NCBI RefSeq assembly: GCF_002844195.1
Contig: NZ_PEND01000006.1
Span: 294,950-358,949, forward strand
DNA from: Halegenticoccus soli
Lineage (GTDB): Archaea > Halobacteriota > Halobacteria > Halobacteriales > Haloferacaceae
Length of the DNA stretch: 64,000 nucleotides
Direction of reading: 5' to 3'
Shown: positions 7,536 to 16,888 of the stretch, one piece after another
Layout of the letters: each line of letters starts with the position of its first letter
Position numbering within the stretch: the stretch's first letter is position 1
Position numbers and translations under genes: made by a program
Notes under the pieces: generated by a model
Told to the model about the DNA's origin: nothing
Seen by the model: the letters and a program-made list of their open reading frames with translations, nothing else
The model's database searches: none

Positions 7536-10500
7536 CAGCGGATCCCGGCTCCGACCGCGGCGATCGGTGCGCCGACGAGCGCCGCGGTTTCGGGTGCCGC
7601 GGTTCCGGGCGCTGCCAGCGCGTTGGCTGCGGTACCGTTCCCGCCGGAGCCGCCCGTGGTTCCGGCGCTCCCGTTCGCGCCGTCGCCGTCCGCCGTCGCG
7701 TTCCCGCCCGCGTCGCCGTCGGCCGAGCCGTTCCCGGCGGTCTCGTTTCCGGCCGCGGTTCCGTCGCCGGTCGCGCCGCCGTCACCGCCCGACCCCTCGC
7801 CGGGGACCGGCCGTTCGCCGTCCGCGGTCTCGTTCACCCGCTCGATCGGCGTCCGTTCGAGTCGGACCCGCGCGGGGCTGTCGTCCTCGCCGACGACTTT
7901 CGCCTCGGACACGTCGACGGTGCCGTTGTAGACGACCCGGTCGCCGCCGTCGTCCGTCGGCTCGGAGACGATCTGGTACGGCCCGGTCGCGCGGACGCTG
8001 ACGTTCGAGTAGCCGTTCTCGGGGCCGAACCGCTCGTACCCGGTCGTCGAGTACGGCAGCGTCAGCGTGAACTCGCCGTTCCCGTTCGTCTCCGCGTACT
8101 GCGTGTACTCGAAGGTGGAGCCGTCGGGCGACCGCATCTGCACCGTCGCCCGCACCTCGCTGTTCGGCGGCGCGCCGCTCCCCCGGACGGTCGCGCCGGG
8201 CACGCGTTCGAACGTCTTCACCCACGAGGGATCTGTCTTGGAGAGGAACTGTGGCGGAATACCGGTCACCTGTGAAGTAATTCCGACGCTCTGCTGGTAC
8301 GAGTACGTACCGGCCGCGGACGACTGGCTCGCGTTAACGAGGCGGTAGTGCTTCAGCGCCGGCACGCGCTCCTCGGGGTAGGGTCCGACGCCGCCGATCT
8401 GGGCGCTGCCGTCCCGTTCGACGTACTCGCGCGCGGCGGACACGTTGTCGAACGTCCGGACGAACTCGCCGTCGCCGCGCGGGGCCTCCCTGAACGTCGT
8501 TCCGTCGATCGTCCGCGGCTCCCAGTCGATCACGAAGGGCGCGGGCTCCATCGCGCTGCCGTGGTAGTGGTACAGGCGGACCATCATGCTCTGGTAGTAC
8601 CGCTGGTCGTGCGTGAGGAGAACCGGCGAGTACCCCCGCTCGGACCGCTGATAGACGACGTCGTAGAAGTCGCGGTCGTCGAGGTTCTCCTCGTCGTAGA
8701 AGACGATCGGCGCGCCGAACTTCTCGCCCGGCGTGACCATCTGGTAGTCGACCATCACGTACCGCGTCTGGTTACCCTCGGTGCTCTGGTTGGCGAGGAC
8801 CTGCGCGGCCCGCCCCTCGCTCGGCGCGAGGAGGTAGTTCGCGGCCGCGGTCGCGCCCTGCTGGAACGGGTTGGCGTTCGGGATGCGCTCGCCCATCACG
8901 GTGATCCAGTGGCCGTAGTCCCACCAGGACATGACCCCGTAGGCCCCCTCGGGGTACTCGAAGTCGCCCGTCCGCTCGTAGCGGTCGTAGTACCCCATCT
9001 CGTTGTCCGCGCCGCCGTACGTTCCCTCGGCCGGGGTTTCGGTCGCCAGCCACCGGAGGCTCTCGTCCCACCGGGTGATGTCGCCCGGCCCGTGGCTCCG
9101 CGCGACGTCCATCGCGGTCGCGCTCCTGTCGTACGCCGGCGTTCCCGTGTTTCGGATGTCCACCGGAAGGACGAGCGCGGGCGTGACGATCAGCATCACG
9201 GCGGCGACGACGGCGAGCACCTGGTAGCCCTTGATGTCCCCCACGGCGTCGGACGCCGGCCGACGGAGGTCGAGGAGCCGGAGCACCTCGCCGAGCAGGA
9301 ACGCGTTCATGACGACCACGACCGGCGCCAGGTAGTAGTTGAAGCGGACCTGCGTGAACGCCGCGGCGGTGATGAACGCGGCCCAGACGACGACGAAGAG
9401 GCGTTCGGCGCGGTAGCGCGTCAGGAGCGTCGCACCGAGGAGCAGCGCGGCGACGACGAGCATGCCGACCAGCTGACCCGTGACAGGAAAGCCGCCGAGG
9501 GCCGCGTCTAGCGGCCCCGCGAGCGCCCGGAGGACGCCCGGCGCGAGGAAGACGAGCCCGACGACCGCGATGCCGGCCCCGACGTAGCCGAGGCGCTTCG
9601 AGTCGCCGTCGCGGACGAGCGGTTTGGCCACGAGCCACGTCGCGGCGGCGACGCCCGTGAAGATCGTCAGCCCGTACTCGCTGATCAGCATCCCGGTCGC
9701 GTCGAGCCCCCGCTGTTCGAGCAGCCCCGGGTCGAGGAAGGGGCGGGCCTCGGCGATCGTCCGCGTCTGCGCGCCCGCGTTGAACCCGAGCGTCCCGAGG
9801 AAGTTCCGCTGGAGCAGGCTGAACACCTGCGGCAGCGCGACCGCGACGACGGCCAGCGACAGGGCGATGAGGCCGAACACCGCGACCGGGTAGTGCGACG
9901 TCGAGAGGTCGCGGCTCTCCCACTCGCGGGCCAGCCAGGCCATGAAGACGGCGCCCGCGGCGACGGCGAAGGCGAACCCGGGCTGGAGGAGCGAAAAGCG
10001 GGTCGTGGTGAACCCGAACGACTCCACCGGGGGCAGCATCAGCAGTCCGGCGACGCCCATCGAGACCGCGCCGGCGAACGCGACCGGCTCGGGGCTGTCG
10101 CCGTTCACCGTGTCGCTCGTCAGCTTGAAGACGAGGAACACGCCCACGATCCCCACCAGGAGGACGCCGGGCGGCCAGACCCACATGTACGCCGCGGTCG
10201 CCGCCCCGGCGACCGCCCCCCAGCGCAGCGGATTCCGGAGCCCGTCGAGGTCGCGGTCCGCGACGAGCTCCCAGACGGGCTTTTCGCGCTCCGCGACCGC
10301 GAAGGCGACGAGGAGCGCCGCGACCGCGAGCGACTGGAAGAGCGGCTCGATCCCGTTGTGGTCCGCGACGCCGACGAGTGAGCGCGCGAGGAACGTGCCC
10401 GGGAGGAGCATCAGGATCGCCGCGCCGAAGACGCCGGCGAGTCGCCCGCCGAGGCGCTTGCCGATGATGTACACCGGGATCGCGGTCAGCGCGCCGCCGA

Positions 10501-10885
10501 CGGCCGGCGCGACGAGCAGCACTTTGGCCACGAGCGCGTCGCTCGGGTTTCCGAGCCCGACGACGAGCGCGACGGTGGCGACGATCTGGTCGTACAGGGT
10601 GCCGAACTGCCCGGTGCTCGTCCCGTAGGGGAAGTACGTCCACGGGTCGAACGGCATGGTGAACGGCCAGTGGCGGACCGCGTAGTTCACCTCGCGGAGG
10701 TGATACCACGCGTCGTTGCCGGAGAACAGCACCCGCCCGTCCCTGACGAACCGCCCGTACGGCAGGAGGCGGATCCACAGCATGACCGCCACGATCGCCG
10801 CGAGGGCGGGGACGTGATACCAATCTTCCAAGAGCTCGAGGACCGAGGACCCGTAGTCCTCTTCGCTCTCGCTGCGCAGGCTCAT
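7535..10885 (-). CDS. aglB: Oligosaccharyltransferase AglB (STT3 family)
   Basis: A 1116-residue STT3 protein that moves the lipid-linked glycan onto Asn in N-X-S/T sites of S-layer and other secreted proteins, at the outer face of the membrane. The first external loop has the metal/substrate motif SGNDAWYHLR at residues 55-64. About a dozen hydrophobic spans follow, then the catalytic signature SWWDYGHWI near residue 655 and an external C-terminal domain. The start at 10885 is chosen because a TATA-like CTTATGG lies about 28 bases upstream. Its last ~90 residues are a Gly/Asn/Ala-rich tail with several glycosylation sequons. Coupled to the DUF368 gene downstream. Confidence 0.95.
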   Translation of the reverse strand: MSLRSESEEDYGSSVLELLEDWYHVPALAAIVAVMLWIRLLPYGRFVRDGRVLFSGNDAWYHLREVNYAVRHWPFTMPFDPWTYFPYGTSTGQFGTLYDQIVATVALVVGLGNPSDALVAKVLLVAPAVGGALTAIPVYIIGKRLGGRLAGVFGAAILMLLPGTFLARSLVGVADHNGIEPLFQSLAVAALLVAFAVAEREKPVWELVADRDLDGLRNPLRWGAVAGAATAAYMWVWPPGVLLVGIVGVFLVFKLTSDTVNGDSPEPVAFAGAVSMGVAGLLMLPPVESFGFTTTRFSLLQPGFAFAVAAGAVFMAWLAREWESRDLSTSHYPVAVFGLIALSLAVVAVALPQVFSLLQRNFLGTLGFNAGAQTRTIAEARPFLDPGLLEQRGLDATGMLISEYGLTIFTGVAAATWLVAKPLVRDGDSKRLGYVGAGIAVVGLVFLAPGVLRALAGPLDAALGGFPVTGQLVGMLVVAALLLGATLLTRYRAERLFVVVWAAFITAAAFTQVRFNYYLAPVVVVMNAFLLGEVLRLLDLRRPASDAVGDIKGYQVLAVVAAVMLIVTPALVLPVDIRNTGTPAYDRSATAMDVARSHGPGDITRWDESLRWLATETPAEGTYGGADNEMGYYDRYERTGDFEYPEGAYGVMSWWDYGHWITVMGERIPNANPFQQGATAAANYLLAPSEGRAAQVLANQSTEGNQTRYVMVDYQMVTPGEKFGAPIVFYDEENLDDRDFYDVVYQRSERGYSPVLLTHDQRYYQSMMVRLYHYHGSAMEPAPFVIDWEPRTIDGTTFREAPRGDGEFVRTFDNVSAAREYVERDGSAQIGGVGPYPEERVPALKHYRLVNASQSSAAGTYSYQQSVGITSQVTGIPPQFLSKTDPSWVKTFERVPGATVRGSGAPPNSEVRATVQMRSPDGSTFEYTQYAETNGNGEFTLTLPYSTTGYERFGPENGYSNVSVRATGPYQIVSEPTDDGGDRVVYNGTVDVSEAKVVGEDDSPARVRLERTPIERVNETADGERPVPGEGSGGDGGATGDGTAAGNETAGNGSADGDAGGNATADGDGANGSAGTTGGSGGNGTAANALAAPGTAAPETAALVGAPIAAVGAGIR

Positions 10886-11029
10886 TGCTTGCACCGAGTC
10901 CCAAACTCTCCATAAGCCTTGTGATAAAAGGGACGACACGAGGACAGCGGTAAGAGAAGAAACATGATCGGCGCGGGACGGCGACGGCGGGGCGAGCGTC
11001 GGCCCCGGCCGGTATCGATGTCACGAAGC

Positions 11030-11037
11030 TTTTATAC
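11030..11037 (+). promoter_or_regulatory. TATA box of the glycosyltransferase-phosphatase operon
   Basis: TTTTATAC is centred 27 bases upstream of the ATG at 11060, predicting a leaderless mRNA and deciding that start over an in-frame ATG at 10964. Confidence 0.65.
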
Positions 11038-11059
11038 GCCGATCTACTGTCGTTCACCA

Positions 11060-11959
11060 ATGGTCTCGCACAGTATCGCCGTCTGTAACTACAACATGGC
11101 CGATACTATCGAGCGGTCGCTCCGGAGCATGCTCGATCAGGTCGACGACCGATTCGAGGTCGTCGTGGTCGACGGGGGGTCCGACGACGGCAGCGTCGAG
11201 ATCGTCCGGCGGTTGGCGGACGAGTACGACGCGCTCCGGCTCGTCGCGCTGCGACCGGATCCCGAACGTTACCTCGGCGCGGATCGGAACCGATCGTTCG
11301 AGGAGTCGCGGGGGGAGTACGTCCTCGAATCGCTCGACACCGACGACTACTACTTCGACGGCGTCATCGAGGACTTCGTCGAGATCTACCACCAGCTCGA
11401 ATCCCAGCTCGACTTCGAGTTCTTCCTCAGCGGGACGGGGATCAACGCCGCGCCCCGGTCCCTGCTCCTCGACGTCCCCTACTACAACCTCGGCGGCGCG
11501 GAGGACCGCGACCTCTGGCGGCGGCTCCTCGCGCGGGGGCAGCTCGTCTGGCTCGACCACGGCCCCGTCTTCGAGCGGATCGGCTACCACAAGTCGCTCC
11601 GGGACGAGATCCGCCGCGACGTGCACGGGAAGGTCTGCGACTTCCAGTCGGGGATCTCGCTCCCGAGCTGCCTCTCCTGGGCGGTCTCCCACGAGCGCTA
11701 CTACATTCTCGAAGAGCCCTGCCACCCGCTCCTGCGGCCGGCGAAGGCGGCCTACCACCTCGTCACGTTCCCCTACGCGTACCTCCTCGCGCGCGGGAGG
11801 GAGCGCCACGACGCGCCGCCGGGGTTCGAACGCCGAGGCACGCTGGAGCGCGTCATTCACGAGGAGAGGCGAACTCTCTCCGAGATCGAGGCGCGCTACG
11901 GCGTCGAGATCGACCGGAGCGCCCTGAGCGAGACCGGACGCGAGGTGTACGACCTGTGA
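11060..11959 (+). CDS. Glycosyltransferase family 2
   Basis: A 299-residue GT-A enzyme. SIAVCNYNMADTIERSLRSM opens the nucleotide-binding fold; VVVVDGGSDDGS near residue 35 and the LESLDTDDYY metal-binding DxD-like segment near residue 94 follow. No membrane span is obvious, so it probably works at the cytoplasmic face on a lipid-linked sugar. It is first in an operon whose next three genes overlap by four bases each and encode alkaline-phosphatase-superfamily proteins. The sugar donor is unknown. Confidence 0.85.
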   Translation: MVSHSIAVCNYNMADTIERSLRSMLDQVDDRFEVVVVDGGSDDGSVEIVRRLADEYDALRLVALRPDPERYLGADRNRSFEESRGEYVLESLDTDDYYFDGVIEDFVEIYHQLESQLDFEFFLSGTGINAAPRSLLLDVPYYNLGGAEDRDLWRRLLARGQLVWLDHGPVFERIGYHKSLRDEIRRDVHGKVCDFQSGISLPSCLSWAVSHERYYILEEPCHPLLRPAKAAYHLVTFPYAYLLARGRERHDAPPGFERRGTLERVIHEERRTLSEIEARYGVEIDRSALSETGREVYDL

Positions 11960-13377
11960 CGGGGGACAGAAACGTCGTCCTCGTCTGCCTCGACGCCGTC
12001 CGGAAGGACTACTTCGACGAGTACGCGCCGCGGCTGCGCGCGATGGCGGACGTCTCCTACGAGCAGTGCCGCGCCGCCAGCGGCTGGTCCGTGCCGAGCC
12101 ACGCGAGCGTGATGACCGGCGAACTGCCCTCCGAACACGGAATTCACGTCTACAACCGGGACTTCTCCGGGCTGACCCGCGCGGACACGTTCCTCGGCGA
12201 TCTCCCGGACCACCGCGCGACGGGCGTCAGCGCCAACGCCTACGCCTCCTCGGCGTTCGGCTTCGATCGGATGTTCGACGACTACTCCGACGTGTCTCCG
12301 CAGTGTCGGTTCCCGGAGGGGATCAACGTAATCCGGTTCGGCCAGGAGTCCGAAAAGCGCGGCGTCGCGCGGTACGTCGACTTCCTCCGGGCGGCCGCGA
12401 CCCACGAGCACCCCCTCGCCAGCCTCGCCAACGGCGCGCTCGTGCAGGTCGACCGCGCGCTCGCCCGGCTCCCGGTGCCGAAACCCCTCGACGACGGGGC
12501 GAACATCGTCTCGCGCCACGCCGTCCGCGCCGCGCGGGAGGGTCCGGAGCCGTTCTTCGTCTTCACGAACTTCATGGACGTCCACGCGCCCCTCACGAAC
12601 GTCCTCGGCTACGACGACGACCTCCACGACGCGTCGAACACGTGGTCGTCGGCCGCGTTCGACACCGACGAGGTGAACTACGGCGGAAAGCTGGAGGAGC
12701 ACCTGGCCGAGATCGAGACTCACCGCGGGCTCTACGCCGCGGCGGTCGACTACCTTGACCGGAAGGTGGCGGCCGCGATCGAGCGGATCGAGGAGGCGAC
12801 GGACCGGGAGACGACGTTCGTGATCACCGCCGACCACGGCGAACACCTGGGGTTCCCGGCCGACGACGGGCTCTTCGGCCACCGCGGGCCGCTGACGGAG
12901 GGGCTGTTGCACGTCCCCCTGGAGGTGATCAACGCCCCGGACGGGGAGTCGTTCGTCGAGACCGGTTACGTCTCGCACCTCGACCTCGGCGACCTCGTCG
13001 TCGGCCTCGCGAACGGGGCGGTGCCCGACGTCGCCCGGCGGCGTATCGCGGCGGAGCGCGTGGGGTCCAACGTCCCCGGCGGTGCCGATCTCACGGCGGA
13101 ACAGCGGGAGTACTGGGACCGGATGGTCCGGTGCGTCTACGACGGCGATCGGAAGGTCTCGTGGAACTCCGCCGGCGACCGGACCGAGTACGAACTCGAC
13201 CCCGAGCGGCCGTGCTGGCAACGGGCGGTCCGCGACGGCGTCGCCGTCGCGGCGTACGAGCGCGAGTTCTTCGACGCGCCGATCGACGAGGCGAAGCGGG
13301 CGGCGCGTGAGGCCCGGCGCGAGGTCGAGGTCGACGCGGCGACGGCCGACAGGCTGCGCGAACTGGGGTACCGATGA
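11956..13377 (+). CDS. Sulfatase-like hydrolase/transferase (alkaline phosphatase superfamily), paralog 1
   Basis: A 473-residue protein starting with GTG that overlaps the glycosyltransferase stop (GTGA). VVLVCLDAVRKDYFDEYAP carries the first metal-binding Asp, SVPSHASVMTGELPSEHG is the sulfatase-type nucleophile region with Ser in place of Cys and His in place of Arg, and ITADHGEHLG gives the second metal Asp/His pair with FGHRGPLTEG downstream. It could be a sulfatase, a phosphoglycerol-type transferase or a phosphodiesterase acting on surface glycan. No signal peptide or membrane anchor is seen. Closely similar to the protein at 15425. Confidence 0.8.
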   Translation: MTGDRNVVLVCLDAVRKDYFDEYAPRLRAMADVSYEQCRAASGWSVPSHASVMTGELPSEHGIHVYNRDFSGLTRADTFLGDLPDHRATGVSANAYASSAFGFDRMFDDYSDVSPQCRFPEGINVIRFGQESEKRGVARYVDFLRAAATHEHPLASLANGALVQVDRALARLPVPKPLDDGANIVSRHAVRAAREGPEPFFVFTNFMDVHAPLTNVLGYDDDLHDASNTWSSAAFDTDEVNYGGKLEEHLAEIETHRGLYAAAVDYLDRKVAAAIERIEEATDRETTFVITADHGEHLGFPADDGLFGHRGPLTEGLLHVPLEVINAPDGESFVETGYVSHLDLGDLVVGLANGAVPDVARRRIAAERVGSNVPGGADLTAEQREYWDRMVRCVYDGDRKVSWNSAGDRTEYELDPERPCWQRAVRDGVAVAAYEREFFDAPIDEAKRAAREARREVEVDAATADRLRELGYR

Positions 13378-14357
13378 CGTTCGCCGACTGGCTCGCCGAG
13401 ACGCGGCTCCGGTTCGACCAGGAGGGGCTCGCCGCGGCGCGGCCGGCGCTCTCGGAGCTGTACATGGGCGCGTGGAGCCGCGTCGGCCGCGCGTACAACT
13501 ACGGGACGCCCGTCTGGGAGCGCGAGTGGGACCTGCTCGTGATCCTCGACGCCTGCCGGGTGGATCTGCTGCGCGCGGTCGAGGGGGAGTACGCCTTCGT
13601 CGACGGCGCGCTCGGGACGCTCGACTCCGTCGGGAGCATGTCCGCGGAGTGGCTGGAGAAGACGTTCGCGCCCGAGTACGCGGACGAGATGCGCCGGACC
13701 GCCTACGTGACGGGGAACCCCTTCACGGAGCGCGTCGGGCTGGATCCGAACGACTTCGCCGCGCTCGACGAGGTGTGGGCGTACGCGTGGGACGAGGAGG
13801 CCCGGACGATCCGGCCGCGGCCGCTCACAGACCGGACGATCGCCCGCTGCCGGGGCGAGCGGCCGGACCGGGTGATCGTCCACTACATGCAGCCGCACGC
13901 GCCCTTCCTGAGCGACCCGTCGCTCGGGACCGACCTCGGCACCCCCGACGACGGCTTCGGCGAGGTGACGGAGACGAAGACCGTCTGGCAGCGGCTCCGC
14001 GACGGCGAGGTCGACCGGGGACGGGTCTGGAACGCCTACCTCGACAACCTGCGGATCGTCCTCGACGACGTGGCGCTGCTCCTCTCGAACGTCGACGCCG
14101 GCCGCGCGGCGATCACGGCGGACCACGCCAACGCGATGGGCGAACTCGGGATCTGGGGCCACCCCGACCACGTCCCGCTGCGGGCGGTGAAGCGCGTGCC
14201 GTGGGTGGTCACGAGCGCGACCGACCGGGGGACGCACGAGCCGGCGGACTGGCGGCCCGACGAGGGAGGCGAGCGGACGATCGAACAGCGGCTCTCGGAC
14301 CTCGGGTACGTCGACGGCAAGACTGACGGCGGCGCGCGGGGAGGTGCGAACCGATGA
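13374..14357 (+). CDS. Divergent alkaline-phosphatase-superfamily protein
   Basis: A 327-residue protein, overlapping its neighbours on both sides by four bases. It keeps the superfamily metal sites in order: LLVILDACRVDLL (Asp), a Ser-rich segment LDSVGSMSAEWL where the nucleophile normally sits, VHYMQPHAPFL (His), ITADHANAMGE (Asp/His) and WGHPDH (His). The region between is shorter than in its neighbours. The C-terminus has the same LxxLGY ending as the other phosphatase-like proteins in this cluster. Substrate unknown; a role in modifying surface glycans is inferred from context. Confidence 0.7.
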   Translation: MTFADWLAETRLRFDQEGLAAARPALSELYMGAWSRVGRAYNYGTPVWEREWDLLVILDACRVDLLRAVEGEYAFVDGALGTLDSVGSMSAEWLEKTFAPEYADEMRRTAYVTGNPFTERVGLDPNDFAALDEVWAYAWDEEARTIRPRPLTDRTIARCRGERPDRVIVHYMQPHAPFLSDPSLGTDLGTPDDGFGEVTETKTVWQRLRDGEVDRGRVWNAYLDNLRIVLDDVALLLSNVDAGRAAITADHANAMGELGIWGHPDHVPLRAVKRVPWVVTSATDRGTHEPADWRPDEGGERTIEQRLSDLGYVDGKTDGGARGGANR

Positions 14358-15256
14358 ACGACACCATCGCCGTCGTCGCCCTCGACGCGACCGACGTCAG
14401 GCTCGCGCGGAGGTGGGACTGCGAGAACCTCCTGCTCGACGAGCACCGGCGGCTGGAGACGTACTCGCACTCGCTTTCCTTCCCGCGGACGGTCGAGGTG
14501 TGGCCGACGGTCGCCACGGGCCTCGGGCCCGAGGAGCACGGCATCGCGGGCGACGGCAACGAGTGGGAGAACCCCCTCCTCCGGGCGGCGAGCGCCGTCA
14601 CCCGACACCTCCCCCGGGAGGTGCGGGCGACGCTCGGCCGGCCGTTCCAGCGCGCGGGGGAGCGGCGGTCCATCGCGCGCACGGACGCCGACCACGTCTT
14701 CGAGGCGGGCGCGGTGCGGTACTGGCCGGGGATCGCGGACGCGACGCACCTGGTGGAGTCGTGGCGGCTCATGTCCTTCGCGACGGGCGGCGACATCACC
14801 GAGCGGGAGCTCCAGCGCGAACTCCGGGGGCTGACCGGCGAGGAGTTCGGCTGGCTCGCGGTCGCCGCCGAGTGGGACGTTCCCGTCGTCGGGGTCCACT
14901 CGCACGTGCTCGACACCGCGGGGCACGTCTACGCGAACCGCGAGGACGACCTCCGCGAGGCGTACGAGTGGGTCGACGGGCAGGTCGGCCGCCTCCGCGA
15001 GCGGATCGACCGCCTCGTGATCCTCTCGGACCACGGGATGGGGGTGTCGTTCCTCGGCGACGACGACCCCGGCACCCACAGCTTCGACGCGATCGTCGCC
15101 GCCCAGGGCGTCGACGGTCCGCTGCCGGAGTCGGTGTACGACGTGCGCGACTGGCTCGAACGGCGCACGACTCGACCGGCCGCCGCCGAGTCGGACGCCG
15201 CCGCCCGGTCGGACACGCCCGTCGAACACCTCCGGGATCTGGGGTACGTGGAGTGA
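14354..15256 (+). CDS. Alkaline-phosphatase-superfamily (phosphodiesterase-like) protein
   Basis: A 300-residue protein with VVALDATDVRLAR (first Asp), the Thr-type nucleophile region TVEVWPTVATGLGPEEHG, SHVLDTAGHVY (Asp/His) and LVILSDHGMGVSF (Asp/His), matching nucleotide pyrophosphatase/phosphodiesterase relatives. It overlaps the preceding stop (ATGA) and ends the first run of the operon. The C-terminus reads HLRDLGYVE. Substrate unknown. Confidence 0.75.
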   Translation: MNDTIAVVALDATDVRLARRWDCENLLLDEHRRLETYSHSLSFPRTVEVWPTVATGLGPEEHGIAGDGNEWENPLLRAASAVTRHLPREVRATLGRPFQRAGERRSIARTDADHVFEAGAVRYWPGIADATHLVESWRLMSFATGGDITERELQRELRGLTGEEFGWLAVAAEWDVPVVGVHSHVLDTAGHVYANREDDLREAYEWVDGQVGRLRERIDRLVILSDHGMGVSFLGDDDPGTHSFDAIVAAQGVDGPLPESVYDVRDWLERRTTRPAAAESDAAARSDTPVEHLRDLGYVE

Positions 15257-15394
15257 GACCCGACGGGAGCGGCATCCCCTCCGGGTGAAGCGCACCACTC
15301 CGTCGAAGCGAACCGCCCCGGCGAAGCGCCCCTCCCGCGCGGTCGGAGCGGCTGTCACGACCGATCCCTTCGGTGCCGACGACGTCTCAAGCGA

Positions 15395-15401
15395 TTTATA
15401 C
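15395..15401 (+). promoter_or_regulatory. TATA box for the second sulfatase-like gene
   Basis: TTTATAC is centred 27 bases before the ATG at 15425, so this gene has its own leaderless promoter although it follows the operon by only 168 bases. Confidence 0.6.
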
Positions 15402-15424
15402 GGGCGCCTGCCAACCCCTCACGC

Positions 15425-16834
15425 ATGCGTAACGTCGTCCTCGTCTGCCTCGACACCGTCCGGAAGGACTTCTTCGACGACTACGCCCCGCGGATACGGT
15501 CGCGAGCGGCGGTCTCGTTCGAGCAGTGCCGCGCGGCGAGTTCGTGGTCCGTGCCGAGCCACGCGAGCATGATGACCGGCGAACTCCCGTCCCGACACGG
15601 CGTGCACGACCACAACCGCGACTTCTCCGGGCTGACGCGCGCGGACACGTTCCTCGCGGACCTCCCCGGTCACCACGCGACGGGCGTCAGCGCCAACGTC
15701 TACGCCTCCTCGGCGTTCGGCTTCGACCGACTGTTCGACGACTTCTGCGAGGTGTCGCCCGACCGGCGGTTCCCCCGAGGCATGCACGTCGGCCGGTTCG
15801 GCTACGAACACCCCGAGGGGGGAATCCGGAAGTACCTCGCGTACGCGCGGGAGTCCCTCCGGCACGAGCACCCGATAGCGAGCCTCGCCAACGGCGCGTC
15901 GGTGGCGTTCGAGCGCCTCTCCGAGCGCCTGCCGCTGCCGAAGCTCCTCGACGACGGGGCGAACACCATCGCCCGACAGGGCGTGAAAACCGTCCGGGAC
16001 GCCCCCGAGCCGGTGTTCCTCTTCGCCAACTTCATGGACGCCCACGCGCCGCTGCGGCACACGCTCGGCTACGACCGGTCGCTCCACTCGGCCCCGAACT
16101 CGTGGGACTCGGAGGGGTTCGACAACTGGGAACTGAACCTCCGGGGCGAGGGGGGCCTCGCGGCCAACATGCGCGACGTGCGGCTCCACCGGGAGGTGTA
16201 CGGCGCGGCGATCGACTACCTCGACCGGCGCGTCGTCCGCTTCGTCGACGAGGTGCGGCGGGCGACGGACCGGGAGACGACGTTCGTGATCACCGCCGAC
16301 CACGGCGAGAACCTCGCCTACGAGGCCGAGGGGTACATGTTCGGCCACGACAGCAGCCTCTCGGAGGCGCTCCTGCACGTCCCGTGTTACGTGATCGATC
16401 CGCCCGAGGGGTACGACGGGGTCGAGGACGGCTACTTCTCGCACCTGCGGCTCGGCGACCTCATCGTCGGCCTCGCGAACGGGGAAACGCCGGACGTGTT
16501 CGACGAGCGCATCCCGGCCGAACTGGTGGGCAGCAACAACGCGAACCCGCCCGAGGACGAGGAGTACTGGGGGCGGATGCTCCGGTGCGCCTACGGCGGC
16601 GAGACGAAGGTCGAGTGGGACTCCCTCGGCGACAGCGCCCGCTACGAACTCGACCGCGACCGCCCCTGCTGGCAGCGGAAGGCCGAGACGGGCGTCGCCT
16701 GCGACGAGCTAGAACGGGAGTTCTTCGACGAGCCGATCGCCGAGTACAAGCGCCGGGCCGCGGGCGGGGAGGGCGACGATCCGAGCGTCGACGCGGCCAC
16801 CCGCGACCGCCTGCGGGAACTCGGGTACCTCTGA
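15425..16834 (+). CDS. Sulfatase-like hydrolase/transferase (alkaline phosphatase superfamily), paralog 2
   Basis: A 469-residue paralog of the protein at 11956, collinear over its whole length and more than half identical by eye. It keeps NVVLVCLDTVRKDFFDDYAP, SVPSHASMMTGELPSRHG, LFANFMDAHAPL and VITADHGENLAYEAEG. Its nucleophile region again has Ser in the Cys position. It has its own promoter rather than being coupled to the upstream operon. The pair probably arose by duplication and may act on related glycan sites. Ends RLRELGYL. Confidence 0.8.
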   Translation: MRNVVLVCLDTVRKDFFDDYAPRIRSRAAVSFEQCRAASSWSVPSHASMMTGELPSRHGVHDHNRDFSGLTRADTFLADLPGHHATGVSANVYASSAFGFDRLFDDFCEVSPDRRFPRGMHVGRFGYEHPEGGIRKYLAYARESLRHEHPIASLANGASVAFERLSERLPLPKLLDDGANTIARQGVKTVRDAPEPVFLFANFMDAHAPLRHTLGYDRSLHSAPNSWDSEGFDNWELNLRGEGGLAANMRDVRLHREVYGAAIDYLDRRVVRFVDEVRRATDRETTFVITADHGENLAYEAEGYMFGHDSSLSEALLHVPCYVIDPPEGYDGVEDGYFSHLRLGDLIVGLANGETPDVFDERIPAELVGSNNANPPEDEEYWGRMLRCAYGGETKVEWDSLGDSARYELDRDRPCWQRKAETGVACDELEREFFDEPIAEYKRRAAGGEGDDPSVDAATRDRLRELGYL

Positions 16835-16888
16835 CGGTTCGGGGCTCCTCTGACGGTGGTCGAGTAACGGAACCGTCGAACCGCCCCC

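Noticed and set aside
6783..7931. Long plus-strand frame of 382 codons
   Set aside because: It is antisense to the DUF368 and aglB genes, is rich in Arg/Asp/His repeats typical of shadow frames in GC-rich DNA and has no domain.
8772..11060. 762-codon minus-strand frame
   Set aside because: Out-of-frame shadow of aglB; Arg-rich low-complexity translation.
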